A DNA stretch of 64,000 nt, taken from NCBI GenBank assembly GCA_000499405.2, contig HG738138.1, positions 2,964,368 to 3,028,367 of the forward strand, read 5' to 3'. The stretch comes from Onchocerca volvulus (Eukaryota > Nematoda > Chromadorea > Rhabditida > Onchocercidae). The number at the start of each line of letters is the position of its first letter. The first letter of the stretch is position 1. This document shows, piece by piece, positions 15,699-38,589 of this stretch. Made by a program: the position numbers and the translations under genes. The notes under the pieces are model-generated. The model was not told where the DNA came from and did no database searches. It saw only the letters and a program-made list of their open reading frames with translations.

Positions 15699-15721
15699 TA
15701 ACTGTTAAGTGTTAACAGTTA
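15699..15721. repeat. 10-bp perfect inverted repeat with 3-base spacer
   Basis: TAACTGTTAA, spacer GTG, then TTAACAGTTA. Each arm contains a MYB-type YAACNG core. It may be a paired binding site or a chance AT-rich palindrome. Confidence 0.75.
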
Positions 15722-15992
15722 TTAGGATTATAAAATTTTCAGGACTTTTTTTTTTTCAATTTCCATAAATTTTTATATTTGTAAATTCCTGGAAAATGAA
15801 TAAATGAAAAAAAAAAAATCTACGATACATTCCGAATTAATAATATTGTTGATGCTTCATTAATTACAGTATTTTTGCATTTTTTGTCCTCTCTCTTATC
15901 ATCATCGAAGTTTTTTTTTTTCCTCTCTCTCTCTTTCTCTCTTTTATTTTTATTTTTTATAAATTTTTTTTAGAATTTGAGCATATCATATC

Positions 15993-16039
15993 ACTGTTAC
16001 TGATACTAATCATATATCGCTATTAGTATCAGTAATAGT
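15993..16039. repeat. long hairpin, 18-bp arms and 11-base loop
   Basis: The left arm (15993-16010) and right arm (16022-16039) are reverse complements except for one position that can form G:U in RNA. The loop is 16011-16021. After a short bulge, ATCACT on the left can also pair with AGTGAT on the right. The size resembles a short pre-miRNA or the end of a palindromic element. No expression evidence is available here. Confidence 0.75.
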
Positions 16040-16263
16040 ATAAATAGTGATAATTTATTCAAAAATCTACTGAAGATAATAAGCCATTCAAAATGTCATC
16101 CATCGGTTGTTCTTGTTCATTTCCTTATCGGATGTCCAGATCTGGGACTAACCGTGAAATGATGATAGATGTATAAAGTGATTGTACAGGTAGATTCAAG
16201 AAGCGATACGATCATGAAGTATTTTATTCACCGGATATGGACTAAAAGACATTCAAATAGAGG

Positions 16264-16789
16264 GAGAGAGAGAGAGAGAGAGAGAAAGTGGGAAAGAGAG
16301 GTGACATCTGTGAACAGCTGGTGTTTGGTAGTTGTAGTAGTAGTTGTTGTTGTTGTGTTGTTGTAGTAGTAATAGTTGTTGTAGTACGAGTAGTAGTAGG
16401 AGGAGAGGATGATATAAGCAAGAGGAGAGGAAGAAAATGCAAAGATATTTGATGGTCATCAATGTCCTCGAAATGATGATTCTCATCTTGCCGTGTGTCC
16501 ACAACGTGGGATAAATGGATGGATGGATGGATGGATTGGGTTGATTCATTTGAGATTGCTGACCGAGATATTTTCTGAGTCCTTCTGTCTTCTTCCTTCT
16601 CAAATTTCGGTACCTTCATCCGATCATGTCTTCTTCCTCTTTCCTCCTCCTCCTCCTCCTCCTCTTCCTCCTCATCCCCCCCGCGCAATTTATCCTCTTT
16701 TAACCATATGCACATGCTCATTTCAATTCAACTATTTCAAATCCAAATAATAGAAACGAATGCCACACACAAACACACACACACACACA
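16264..16789 (+). repeat. microsatellite cluster (GA, GTT/GTA, ATGG, TCC, CA)
   Basis: Within about 530 bases lie (GA)11 at 16264-16285, a GTT/GTA tract at about 16328-16406, (ATGG) repeats at 16515-16536, (TCC) repeats at about 16642-16663 and a CA tract at about 16763-16789. These repeats create a 159-codon minus-strand ORF of poly-Glu, poly-Thr and poly-Ser that I do not regard as a gene. Confidence 0.9.
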
Positions 16790-19351
16790 TCATTCTTATC
16801 AGCAAGCAACCTCTATCCATTTATTATCACCAAAAATTTGTCCGAATTATTTAACGTCGCACATCGTAGATCTAATGATTGCATGCATTACTGCATATTG
16901 CAATCGTGAAATATCTTTTGATTTAAAATTGCAAGCTATTTTGACAATTCATAAATATCCCGGTATTTTCGTATTAAAACCATTCATTCATCTTATTTGT
17001 GAAGCTAAATATCCTACCGCATTTGAACTTTTTTTTGTTGAAGCAACTGATGTTTGAATGGTTGTTCTGAATTGATCTTTCATCCCGTTCATCTGCTTTA
17101 TTGCTATGTGCATTTGAATAGTTTATTATTTAAATTTATAAAATTTGGTACTTAACCTTTTATTAAAATGTTATCGTCGATCAGTGAATGTAATATTAGT
17201 TCTCTGAATACTTGTTGCCTTAATTCCTAATATTTATTCATCCATACTCTATTGTAATCCGCTCCTTTTATATTTTAAATTTATCCTGTGCACAATTTTA
17301 TGAACTAATTGTAAAAGGTTATTATATGGCCCTACAATACAACTGTACTATTTTTCCATATTTCAGAACAAAACTGTCTTGGTAGTACACAAGATAAAAT
17401 TTGACCTTACACTGACATTGAAATTTAACACATCATGAAAACATTAAGATTTCATATTATTCAAAATTGATCTGATATTGGATAAAAAATTACAGTTTGC
17501 CGCAATATTTATCACTTCGCAATAATCTGCAAAAATCTTTATTTGTAGAAAAGACAAAGTTAACAATACTTTGCGATTTTACGTATTTTCACTTCTATGA
17601 GGCAAAAGTAGTAAATTTGTAATCTTCCTAATATTGCCATCACAAATGGATTTAAACATTCATTTTTGCGTTTTGCGACAACTAAAAAGTATCTTATACT
17701 ATTTTATTGGATCAAGTAAATCAAATCCTCATGCTTTTAGTAGTATCATTTAGCCTGAAAAGATATTTTTGCATTTCCTATTTTAGTAATCAATTATACC
17801 ATTTCATTCATTACCGATTCTCATATGCATATTCTAATTTATCTTATAATTGTCAAAAAATCGATAATTCGTCTTTTCCTTATAAGATCATTTGTTCTTC
17901 AACTTAATTTGATCATAGTTTCATTTCCTTCTAAATTAAATTTTCCCAAAAAAAATTTTATTGATTACACAAACTTTAACGAAAGGAAATTTTTATGCTT
18001 AGCTTTTCTTCATCTTAATGGAGAATTTTGATAATTTTGAAAAAAAAAAAGAAAAGAATTCCCCTATTGTGGCTTATTTCTACTTTCTCGTACGAAAAAA
18101 GCATTTATTTAATAGGAGAAAAGATGGAATAATGTTGATGTCGAAGATGAGTCATAAAATGTGATTGTTTGAGACAATTTATAAAAATATAACAAAGCAA
18201 AGTGACATGGTTAGGATTATGGAGACTGGACGATTCACTCCTACGCTTCATTCTATCTTATCAGTAATCAGTCATCCTTATTTGGCTTCATTCTGGCTGC
18301 TTTGGGCTCGATTTAGCAAATGATTTATTTACTTGATATATCAAATCGTGGATATAAATGAGAGTAAATTTGGAAGATTCGAATATCCATTTAAGCAGTT
18401 AATTAATTAAATTAGTTTGACAAATATGTCACTTCTGTTAATATAATCTCGATTGATAATTAGGTTATCACAATTAATAATCAGTTGATAGTAGTTTATG
18501 TTAAGGATAATTAGAACGTATCAAATGATTGTTAAAATAAATGAATTTAGAAGTATGATATTATTTCGATCATATTTTAGATCATAATTTCTAGTAACAT
18601 TAATATCTGATTTTAACTTCATAAATATAAAGTGAATAATGTTATCATTATCAAAATTATTTCTATCTTTTATCATAGCAAATTTTGCAAGAATTTTATG
18701 AGATAAATTATTTGGTTAATTGTATTTTTAGTATAATAAGTATGACAGATTTAGATTTTGTTGGTAATTAAAATATTATTTTATTAAAGTTTCGCAAGTA
18801 TCATAAGATCGAGTATAGTTATTATCTTTTAAATGATCGGAGATTGGTTATTTTAGAATTTGATGTTAGTTTGGTTTTGTTTATGAGTATAAATATATTT
18901 TATTCTATTTTTTAAAGTCTGTGAGATTCATATTTTTAAGATAATCTAGATTTAAAGGATTATTTTAAATTTAGAATTTTTGACTCTTAATCAAAACGTT
19001 TATTTCTTTAGATGTTTTCATTTTATTTTCATCTTTTTTATTTCTATTTTTTAAATGTCACCGTTTAATTTTTATTTTATGGAAAGTTGAGTTTTTATTT
19101 TTTTTTTCTTTTTTTTTTCTAAAAATTTTTGTTCAGTATATTATATAAAATTCTAAAATTTAATTTTAAAATTGAAAAAAAAACTCTGTCATTTTATTTC
19201 TATTATTCGAGCTATTTCTTTAGTATATTTAATTATGCGACGAATATATTTTGAAAAGTAATGTTGAGAGAAAAAAAAAAGAGAGAAAAGAGAGATGAAA
19301 AATAGTTGTAGAAGATTGATATGCAATGAATATGAATGAAATGAAACATCA

Positions 19352-19373
19352 AAAGAAGAAGAAGAAGAAGAAG
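19352..19373 (+). repeat. AAG trinucleotide repeat
   Basis: About seven AAG units in a row in non-coding sequence. Confidence 0.85.
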
Positions 19374-20163
19374 ACATGCTCAAAACTTCATCCATTTCAT
19401 TCATTCATTCATGAATTTTTATAAATAATGGTGGAACAATCGTTGAAGCGGAATATCACATTTAAAAATCTCAATTTTTAGTCATTTTAATTGCTAAAAT
19501 TACTCATCCAATCGAATTATTGTTGATTTTTGAATCATTGCTTTTCTTTCCATCCTTCCTTTCACCTATATTCCACTCCTTCCCTTTTCGTCCTTTCGTC
19601 CTTTCGTCCCCACCCCGTGATCTTTTGGCCCTATCCTAAAGAGCCAAACTCAGACTAGACTTCAGACTTGATCATTGTTTCTCTTTTTCCTATTTCAGTT
19701 TGTCCTTAATATTCTCTCCTCTTCTTCAATCCTTCCAAAACTTTCAGATATTGAAATTTGTTAAGTGTTTAAATGAACTTTATTATTTTCCGTTTTATTT
19801 GATCACATCTAAGCCATAAATACAAAAAAAAAAAAAACAATTCATATAAGTTCCAAATGGTATTTCTAATTTTTAAAATTTAATTGATACTGATTTTAGA
19901 TATTATTCTAGAATCTGGAATAAAATTAATTCTAATCGAACATGGTTTAATTATCCATTCACTTATTTGTAATAAAATCATAAAATTAAAGTTTAAATTT
20001 GAGAAACTTCAAATTCGGGATTGAGTCAATTATTAAAAGAAAGAAGCTGAACTAGTTTGATTAAAAGGCTCTTAATTAAAGATTAACAAGTTGAAAATTT
20101 ACACTATCAAGAATATATGCCAAATTTTTTATCGCTTTCAATTTGAGCAATTTTTGTAATTTC

Positions 20164-20185
20164 TTTTTTTTTTTTTTTTTTTTTT
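20164..20185 (+). repeat. T22 homopolymer
   Basis: Uninterrupted T run in the gene-poor region. Confidence 0.95.
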
Positions 20186-21730
20186 CACTTACCAATCTTT
20201 CATTGTCCGAGAAGTCATTAAAATAGATGAGTGCAGTCGAATAACTAAATACAGCAAAGGTATGTTATTGTGCTTCCCCTGTTCCTCTTATGGTTTCATT
20301 TTTGTAAATTATTTGAGTTTTTAAATTTGAATTATAATATTTATATTTTGAAATTTTAATTTATGGTATCAATCACAAAATTCCATCTCGCCATTTCATT
20401 CATAACTATTCGAGAATTGGCAGTAGCTGAATAAAATCGAGATTGAGCTTCTATCGAAGCTTGAAACTTTCCAAGATGAGATTCTGATACACGTTCGAAA
20501 ATCAATTTAACTCGAATTATTACTATCTAATTAAATGTAACCATTTGAAAACTGATAACATGTGCATTAGTGATGTTCGATGTCAATTATCAGGCAATGG
20601 AATGCAAATGATGTCTAGTCGTCTGAGAATTTTGTTGATCCACCAAAATATATATTGTAACCGTTGATGATACGCTTTTTTGATTCTTTTTAATTTTCCA
20701 TCAAAATTTCGACTCATCTAAAAATTCTTCAGAAGTTATTTTTATTTAGCAACTATTTAAAACTTTTAAATACGTTTGAAATTCATATTCATGCTCGAAA
20801 ACGTTTCATTTTGTTATTATTTTACTTCATTTCTTGATCATTCGACTTTCTACAAAGCCAATAAATGTTGGCATCAAATTTTATTTATTTATATATTCTG
20901 TAATTCCGAAAATTTCTCAAGAATATCGAGAAAAGTTAGATGAAATTTTCGAGTAAGGAAAAGTTGAAAATTGATAAATTTCTGAGGAATAAAATGGCCA
21001 TTACGAGAGTAGTAGGTGTGTCGTTGTTGTTATAAATATGGAAATATTGGATGGAAATGATATTAATGATAATATACATCGGATATCACTTATTGATCAG
21101 AAAGAGGAAAGGAAAGGAAGAATTGTCTCATCATATTTTCTTCATTACGTTTAAATCTTTTCTTCAGCGAATCTTTGTTGTTGTTTTGTTCAGTATTGTG
21201 GTTTCCTTCTTTTTACAGCATTATGCTCGGAACTATAGCTAAGTTGACAATATTGTTAAAATGTTGATAATGTTATCTGATAGCATACTATTATCATCGC
21301 TATTAGTATCATCATTATTATTATTATTATCAATGATATCATCAATAGCTGTTTGATAAAATCAATTAATTTCAATTCTCATAAAAATAAAAATTACCCA
21401 TTTTACATATGATCCTAATACGGTTCTATCCTAAATTATTCATTATTCTTTCCTCCTCTCTCTCTTTCTCTTTCTCTCTCTCTTTTGTACTCTTTTGCGG
21501 CAAATTTAGTTTTCACTCAACTCAAAAGAAAACCGATTTTTTTTTTCTGGCTTTGATAATGAAACCAAAACCAAAAACGACGGCAGGCGGTACTATCAAG
21601 AAGATCGAAAAGCAATTGTCGATGCGACAATCCTTCACACTTTCCACCAGAAGATAACTGTTCCTTTTTTATTTGCCCTTTGCTAAAATTGCCATTTGCT
21701 TCGATCCACCGATTTCCCTTTTTTTTTCTT

Positions 21731-21732
<2 letters not shown>

Positions 21733-21811
<79 letters not shown>
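21733..21811 (+). repeat. T79 homopolymer
   Basis: A run of 79 T, the longest homopolymer in the window, about 340 bases before the first visible unc-5 exon. Its length is likely to be polymorphic or mis-assembled. Confidence 0.95.
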
Positions 21812-21813
<2 letters not shown>

Positions 21814-22146
21814 TTTGTTTACTTGTTGATTTCTATCAAATGCATCGAATGGTTTTTTATAGCTGACATTTGTCGTATATCATATTTGTTTTACCATTAT
21901 TTTTTATGATTTTTATAATCTGTTTAGCATTTTTTTTTTTTTTTTTTGTCCTTTATCCCATATATTGTGATAGATTTTAATAATCAGATAAGATTTACTA
22001 GACAAATAACATTTCCATATTTTTTATAAGAAATTCTTCAAAGAATACAAAATATAAATTATATGACAATGTAATTATATGGCAATAAAACGTTAAAGAT
22101 AAATTGATTGCGAAATTTCGAAAAAAATTTTTTAAAACTTTTTCAG

Positions 22147-34309
<12,163 letters not shown>

Positions 34310-34897
34310 ACAAATGAAATGTAGAAAATTGAATTCATTTTCAAAAAAACGTGACACTGTACAGTACAATTGAAGAATTTAACGTCCACTGAGAGGTATC
34401 AATTAGATGATATATTACTCTGTGCATTGAAGCAAATGTTTTCGACAAATTATAGTAAAATGAATTCTGGAAGACTCACTGTATTGTTGCATAAAGATGC
34501 CTGCATAATGAATTGCTAAAATCATTACCCGAAAACAGACTAGTTCTCCACTATATTACATTGCACGGTGGTCCAATATGAAATTTTAATCCTTTGAACT
34601 TCTTTATCCAGTGAAATCGATGGAATTCATTACTGAGGTTATACCTGAATATTCTACAGATAATGAGCAAAATACGAAGTATATACAACGGAGTATTTTC
34701 CAGCAAAGTTATAACTACTGCAGCATTAATGAATATAACTGACCAAATTAATCAAACATCCATATACGCAGTGACATAAACCAAGTAAAAAGCAATTTAA
34801 ATACATAGCAGAAAGTAGAGGTATATAGCGGATTAGAAGGCGTCTAATATAAATTGAGAAACTGCCTAACAACGACGTGCATGAATCAATGCGACAG
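34310..34897. other. intergenic region between convergent unc-5 and the thioredoxin-like gene
   Basis: 588 bases that should hold both 3' UTRs. No ORF or RNA gene seen. Confidence 0.75.
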
Positions 34898-36145
34898 TTA
34901 CACGCGGCTTCGAAATTCCTTTGCTAGCTTTTTGGCGTCCACTTCGCCTTCATCCTAATATAGAAATTCGCATTATGAAAGGATATTTGTATCCTCTAGT
35001 CAGAAAAAAAAAAAGAGAGAAAACATCTAATTTAGATTAAACACCGGCAGAAATTGAAGAAAATAGTAAAATGCCTGGATTTTATTTCTGACTTCTTGGT
35101 CGATTACTTCGCCCTTGCTATTTACTAACTTAGCAGCGGGTATCGTTTTCACATCATATTTCTCCAAGAATTCTCTGCAATAGAAACAAAGCTTGAAAAT
35201 CGAGCGTAATTTTTCGATGCACATATTATCATAGTTATGGTATAAATCCCATGGTTTAGTATTTCGCAGAACTATATGCGCAAAACGAATAAGTCATAAT
35301 ACGTATTACCAGAAAGACGTGATTAACAGTTAATCAGTGAAATAAGCGATTCTATACATTCTGTCAGTGTATATTTATCACAACTTTGAAGCACTAAGAA
35401 AGAGCGAAAAAGATGAAGTAGGAGAGACTTACGAAATATGTTTGTCACCAAATGGGATATATGGCACATTGGGAAGTGCTTTATTATAGTAATCTAATTG
35501 GTGTTGAACTTCACGATCACGGGAAACCCAGACTATTTCAATATTTTCGTCTTTTGCAGCTTCGTTGTACCATTTCTACAAAATCATAGTTATTGTAGAG
35601 AGTCAAAAAAAAAAACACATCTTAGAATATTCCAAGCACTGACCGGTATGGTGATAAATAACGAGTTACTATATGTCTAAGTTTGAGAACTACTGTAAAA
35701 TTAACAGGAAGATAAAAGGAAGAAGGACGCTAAAACAAATAAGGAAAAACTTACCTTTAATTTAGGAGTAAATAGACGGCAGTGACCACACCATCCGGAT
35801 GAGAAATATAGTATAATAGCCTGCAATTGAATAAAAAAAATTGCAAAACAAGCAAAAGGCAATGCATAACCGGGTCAGGTTTACCATATTAGCTCGAACT
35901 ATTCAGTTTCCTTAAAACTTTCTGAAAATATGTCACACAGTGCCACAATACAATCTAACTGCTATCATCCTAATATATGAAGAAGGCAAAATTTCACAAA
36001 GATAAGATTTAGAAACCTTATTATTCAGATCATTCGCTTTGACTTTTTCGCCATCTCGTTTGATCAAGGGAACATCTTTCAGGAATTCTGCACCTGCTGC
36101 ATAACAACGGGTAAAGTTAAGTCTTCCCGTTCGAGATAATAGCAT
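34898..36145 (-). CDS. tryparedoxin/nucleoredoxin-like thiol oxidoreductase, CGHC active site
   Basis: Five exons, from the 5' end: 36145-36017, 35820-35755, 35575-35433, 35174-35045, 34954-34898; 174 aa. The thioredoxin fold is clear. The active-site strand AIILYFSSGWCGHCRLFTP has Cys54 and Cys57, and is followed by KWYNEAAKDENIEIVWVSRD, a typical TryX/nucleoredoxin second strand. VPYIPFGDKHIS and KTIPAAKLVNSKGEV come next, with the cis-proline at 125. Such proteins reduce or oxidise disulphides in partner proteins. The active site is CGHC, as in protein disulphide isomerases, not the CPPC usual in tryparedoxin and nucleoredoxin. The first 19 residues have four Arg, hydroxylated residues and no acidic residue, which suggests a mitochondrial presequence. 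The exon 4 donor (CCG/GTGTTT) is inferred from frame, so the AFYYFLQFLP segment is the least certain part. The gene is convergent with unc-5. Confidence 0.82.
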
Positions 36146-36170
36146 TTTTGATAAATAAATATTAATTCAC

Positions 36171-36173
36171 TCT
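36171..36173 (-). other. candidate spliced-leader acceptor of the thioredoxin-like gene
   Basis: On the minus strand CAATTTTAG ends 26 bases before the ATG. Motif and position only. Confidence 0.35.
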
Positions 36174-38145
36174 AAAATTGAATGTTAGTGAAGAAATTAT
36201 TTAGTCAACACTTAGGCAAATAAACTTGGGCAAACAAATAAGCTTGAATTGCAGGAATATATGAATCAGGTAATGCATTAATAAGTAAATACGAATTGAT
36301 AAACCAAAACTCTCGAAAGCACCCATCATGACTTCAATCTTCACCATCCACAGAGGTGCCATCCACTACTGTATGCTCATAATGAAAATCAGAGTCCCAG
36401 TGACAATCGAAAATCAACATATAGTTTTCACCAGAAGTGCCTCTAGACTGTATTCGTTCGAGAATGATCTCGATCTCACTCGATATTGAAAATAACTGGA
36501 CGTGAACTTCTCGAAATCTGAGATTCTTAATTGCGAATTCTTAATTTGGAAATTCTTAAATCTGAAGAAGATAGTTCCTGAAGCTTCCAAATCTATGATA
36601 CCAATTATTAAACTATCTCTTTAATTTATTCACTGAACAAGCTATCGATAATCAGTCAGTGATAGCAATTTGATTAATTAGTTTATTTCTCTTTTATTGA
36701 AAAAACAAGAAAGACTAAAATTAATTGGGAAATAATAGTCGTCTACAGAAGTACCTTTGCTGAAATATTATGATTGGGTGATAAATGATAAGAGAGACGA
36801 GTGATAAGCAATACCCGGAGTGAACAAATAAATGATAAGAGTACATATTTTTAAGGAGAAAATTTCCTCAATCATTTATTCACTTCGTTTTACTTTCTTA
36901 CTTTTACAATCTTAATAAATTGTCGAAATAAATAATTTCTGGAACATAATGTTAAGAAATGAAAAGATATCGTAATGGGAGCAATTTAAAAGTTTTTCTT
37001 TATTCTTTAGATTCTTATTAAGTCCTGAACGTTGAATTTGAAAAAATTATCATCTCGAGAACAACCGAAAAACATTCCCACGTTAGTGAACATTTCTATA
37101 TTGGACATTGCCTTTAATTGTTAGGTTTAATTATCTAAATTACTGCTAATAGATTGTTTCTCAATGACGCAGATATCTAACGTTAAAACATTTTTAATAT
37201 CAAGGAAAAAACATTTATCACTGATATGCTGTGAAGAGAAAGTAATTTAGTTGCTTAAGTGATGTTCTTTCACAAAATATTGGAAAAGCGTTTAAGAAAA
37301 TGAATATTGATGATAACTTATCATCGAAATCTGATTGCATTTATTATCACTTTACTAGAAAACGTACTATTTCACATATCCTCTGTTGCATTTCATGTCC
37401 AGCTCTAGGTATATTGTGGCCTAATTCATCAAGATCATTTTGATCTTTTTTCAATCCGTTAATAACATTTCTTGCTGACAAATCAGACACGACTAATAAA
37501 ATCATCTATCAAATCGCTCCTTTTATTTAGCAATTATCACTTTCGTATCGTACTGAAGACTAAATTTAGATATCAAAACGTTGTCAGTTGTCGTTATCAA
37601 TCTGTACGGTTGGTTAGACTTATTTAAGATTAGATTTGATCAGATTGTTTGCCAGTTAACTTTGAAAACAACCGTTTAAGTGGTTTTGTTTGGTAGAACT
37701 TTTTGCCAAACTCTTCAACTGATGCTTTCCACTTGAAAATAATTCATTTTTAACTAACTGAGACTTCGTTTAAAAAAAAAAATTTAGATCTAAAACATTT
37801 TTTATTATTTAATCAAACTATTTCTCTTTTATAATTTTGCTTTTATTCGAACTAATTTTGACAAAAAAAAAAAAAAGTGAAACAAATTATTTCGCTTTTG
37901 TTATTGCCTTTCCGGAAAAGATGACAGATATCACGATGATATCAATTATTCTTCAATTTAAGAAATGCAATTTATATATAACAAATTGATAGAGATTATA
38001 TCGCGAAAGATAAATTCAGAATTTAGACGAGAAAAGTTCAAATGAAAATTTGTTTTTGTTGCTATAAATAAAATGGAAAAATGGTAGTTTTAAAACTATC
38101 AGTTTCTGCTTTTTCCCCTTTATCTTTCATCCTAACTAAGCTAGT

Positions 38146-38430
38146 TTATAATAGTATTTTGACTTTTTTCGTCTGTGTGGTCTTTTTAATTTTATTCAAC
38201 AATTTTTTTTTTGTATAATATCTCTTGATCCTTCTACCGCATTTTTCCTTCTGAATTGATTTTAGTCCTATAATCAGTCTCCTGTAACCAGTCGTCCAAT
38301 CTGCATTGATAAATTGTTGCATGAAATAGAACTTATCAATTTTCCTTTCAATTTCTGATAGACTATTTTCACAATGCTTAAATACAAGTAAAATAAGCAT
38401 TGTTAAGTTTAAAATCATACCATAAAGCAT
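38146..38430 (-). CDS. hypothetical small, possibly secreted peptide (doubtful)
   Basis: A single open frame of 94 codons begins MLYGMILNLTMLILLVFKH, which looks like a signal peptide. It continues with a short Glu/Lys region and a basic segment that includes KEKCGRRIKRYY, where GRR resembles an amidation/cleavage site. I recognise no family. The last 25 residues are Lys/Ile/Thr runs typical of chance translation of AT-rich DNA, and a few ORFs of this length are expected by chance in 64 kb. Its ATG is only about 160 bases from the divergent start of the CHP1-like gene. It is a candidate only. Confidence 0.15.
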   Translation of the reverse strand: MLYGMILNLTMLILLVFKHCENSLSEIERKIDKFYFMQQFINADWTTGYRRLIIGLKSIQKEKCGRRIKRYYTKKKLLNKIKKTTQTKKVKILL

Positions 38431-38589
38431 TTTTTTTTCATTTATAATATAATTAATAAATTAGTTTTGCTGCTATCATACCTGTTAATATTCATGCTTT
38501 TCAGAATTTATCATTTTATTGTGGTATGCTAAATTAGTCATTCTCCGAAGAAAAATTTTTGAAAACAAACAATTTGTTGTGTATTATTA

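Larger units (their letters stand above)
7744..22146. other. gene-poor region between fem-1 and the first visible unc-5 exon
   Basis: About 14.4 kb of AT-rich DNA with no ORF showing a recognised domain, signature or convincing splice structure. It must contain the unc-5 promoter and at least one 5' exon, because the first visible unc-5 exon starts in mid-codon. Slightly less AT-rich islands occur near 11220-11640, 13780-14240 and 16130-16740. The last is a cluster of microsatellites. I saw no tRNA, rRNA or spliced-leader RNA gene in it. Confidence 0.6.
36146..38589. other. divergent intergenic region between the thioredoxin-like gene and the CHP1-like gene
   Basis: About 2.4 kb that should hold two divergent promoters. 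The only ORF of note is the 94-codon minus-strand ORF listed separately. Otherwise nothing recognised. Confidence 0.65.

Noticed and set aside
16242..16721. 159-codon minus-strand ORF, longest intergenic ORF in the region
   Set aside because: It is made of translated microsatellites (poly-Glu, poly-Thr, poly-Gln, Ser/Leu repeats). No domain or splice context.
37121..37145. Short sequence resembling the start of the nematode spliced leader
   Set aside because: Only a partial resemblance, with no following donor or Sm-like site that would make an SL RNA gene.
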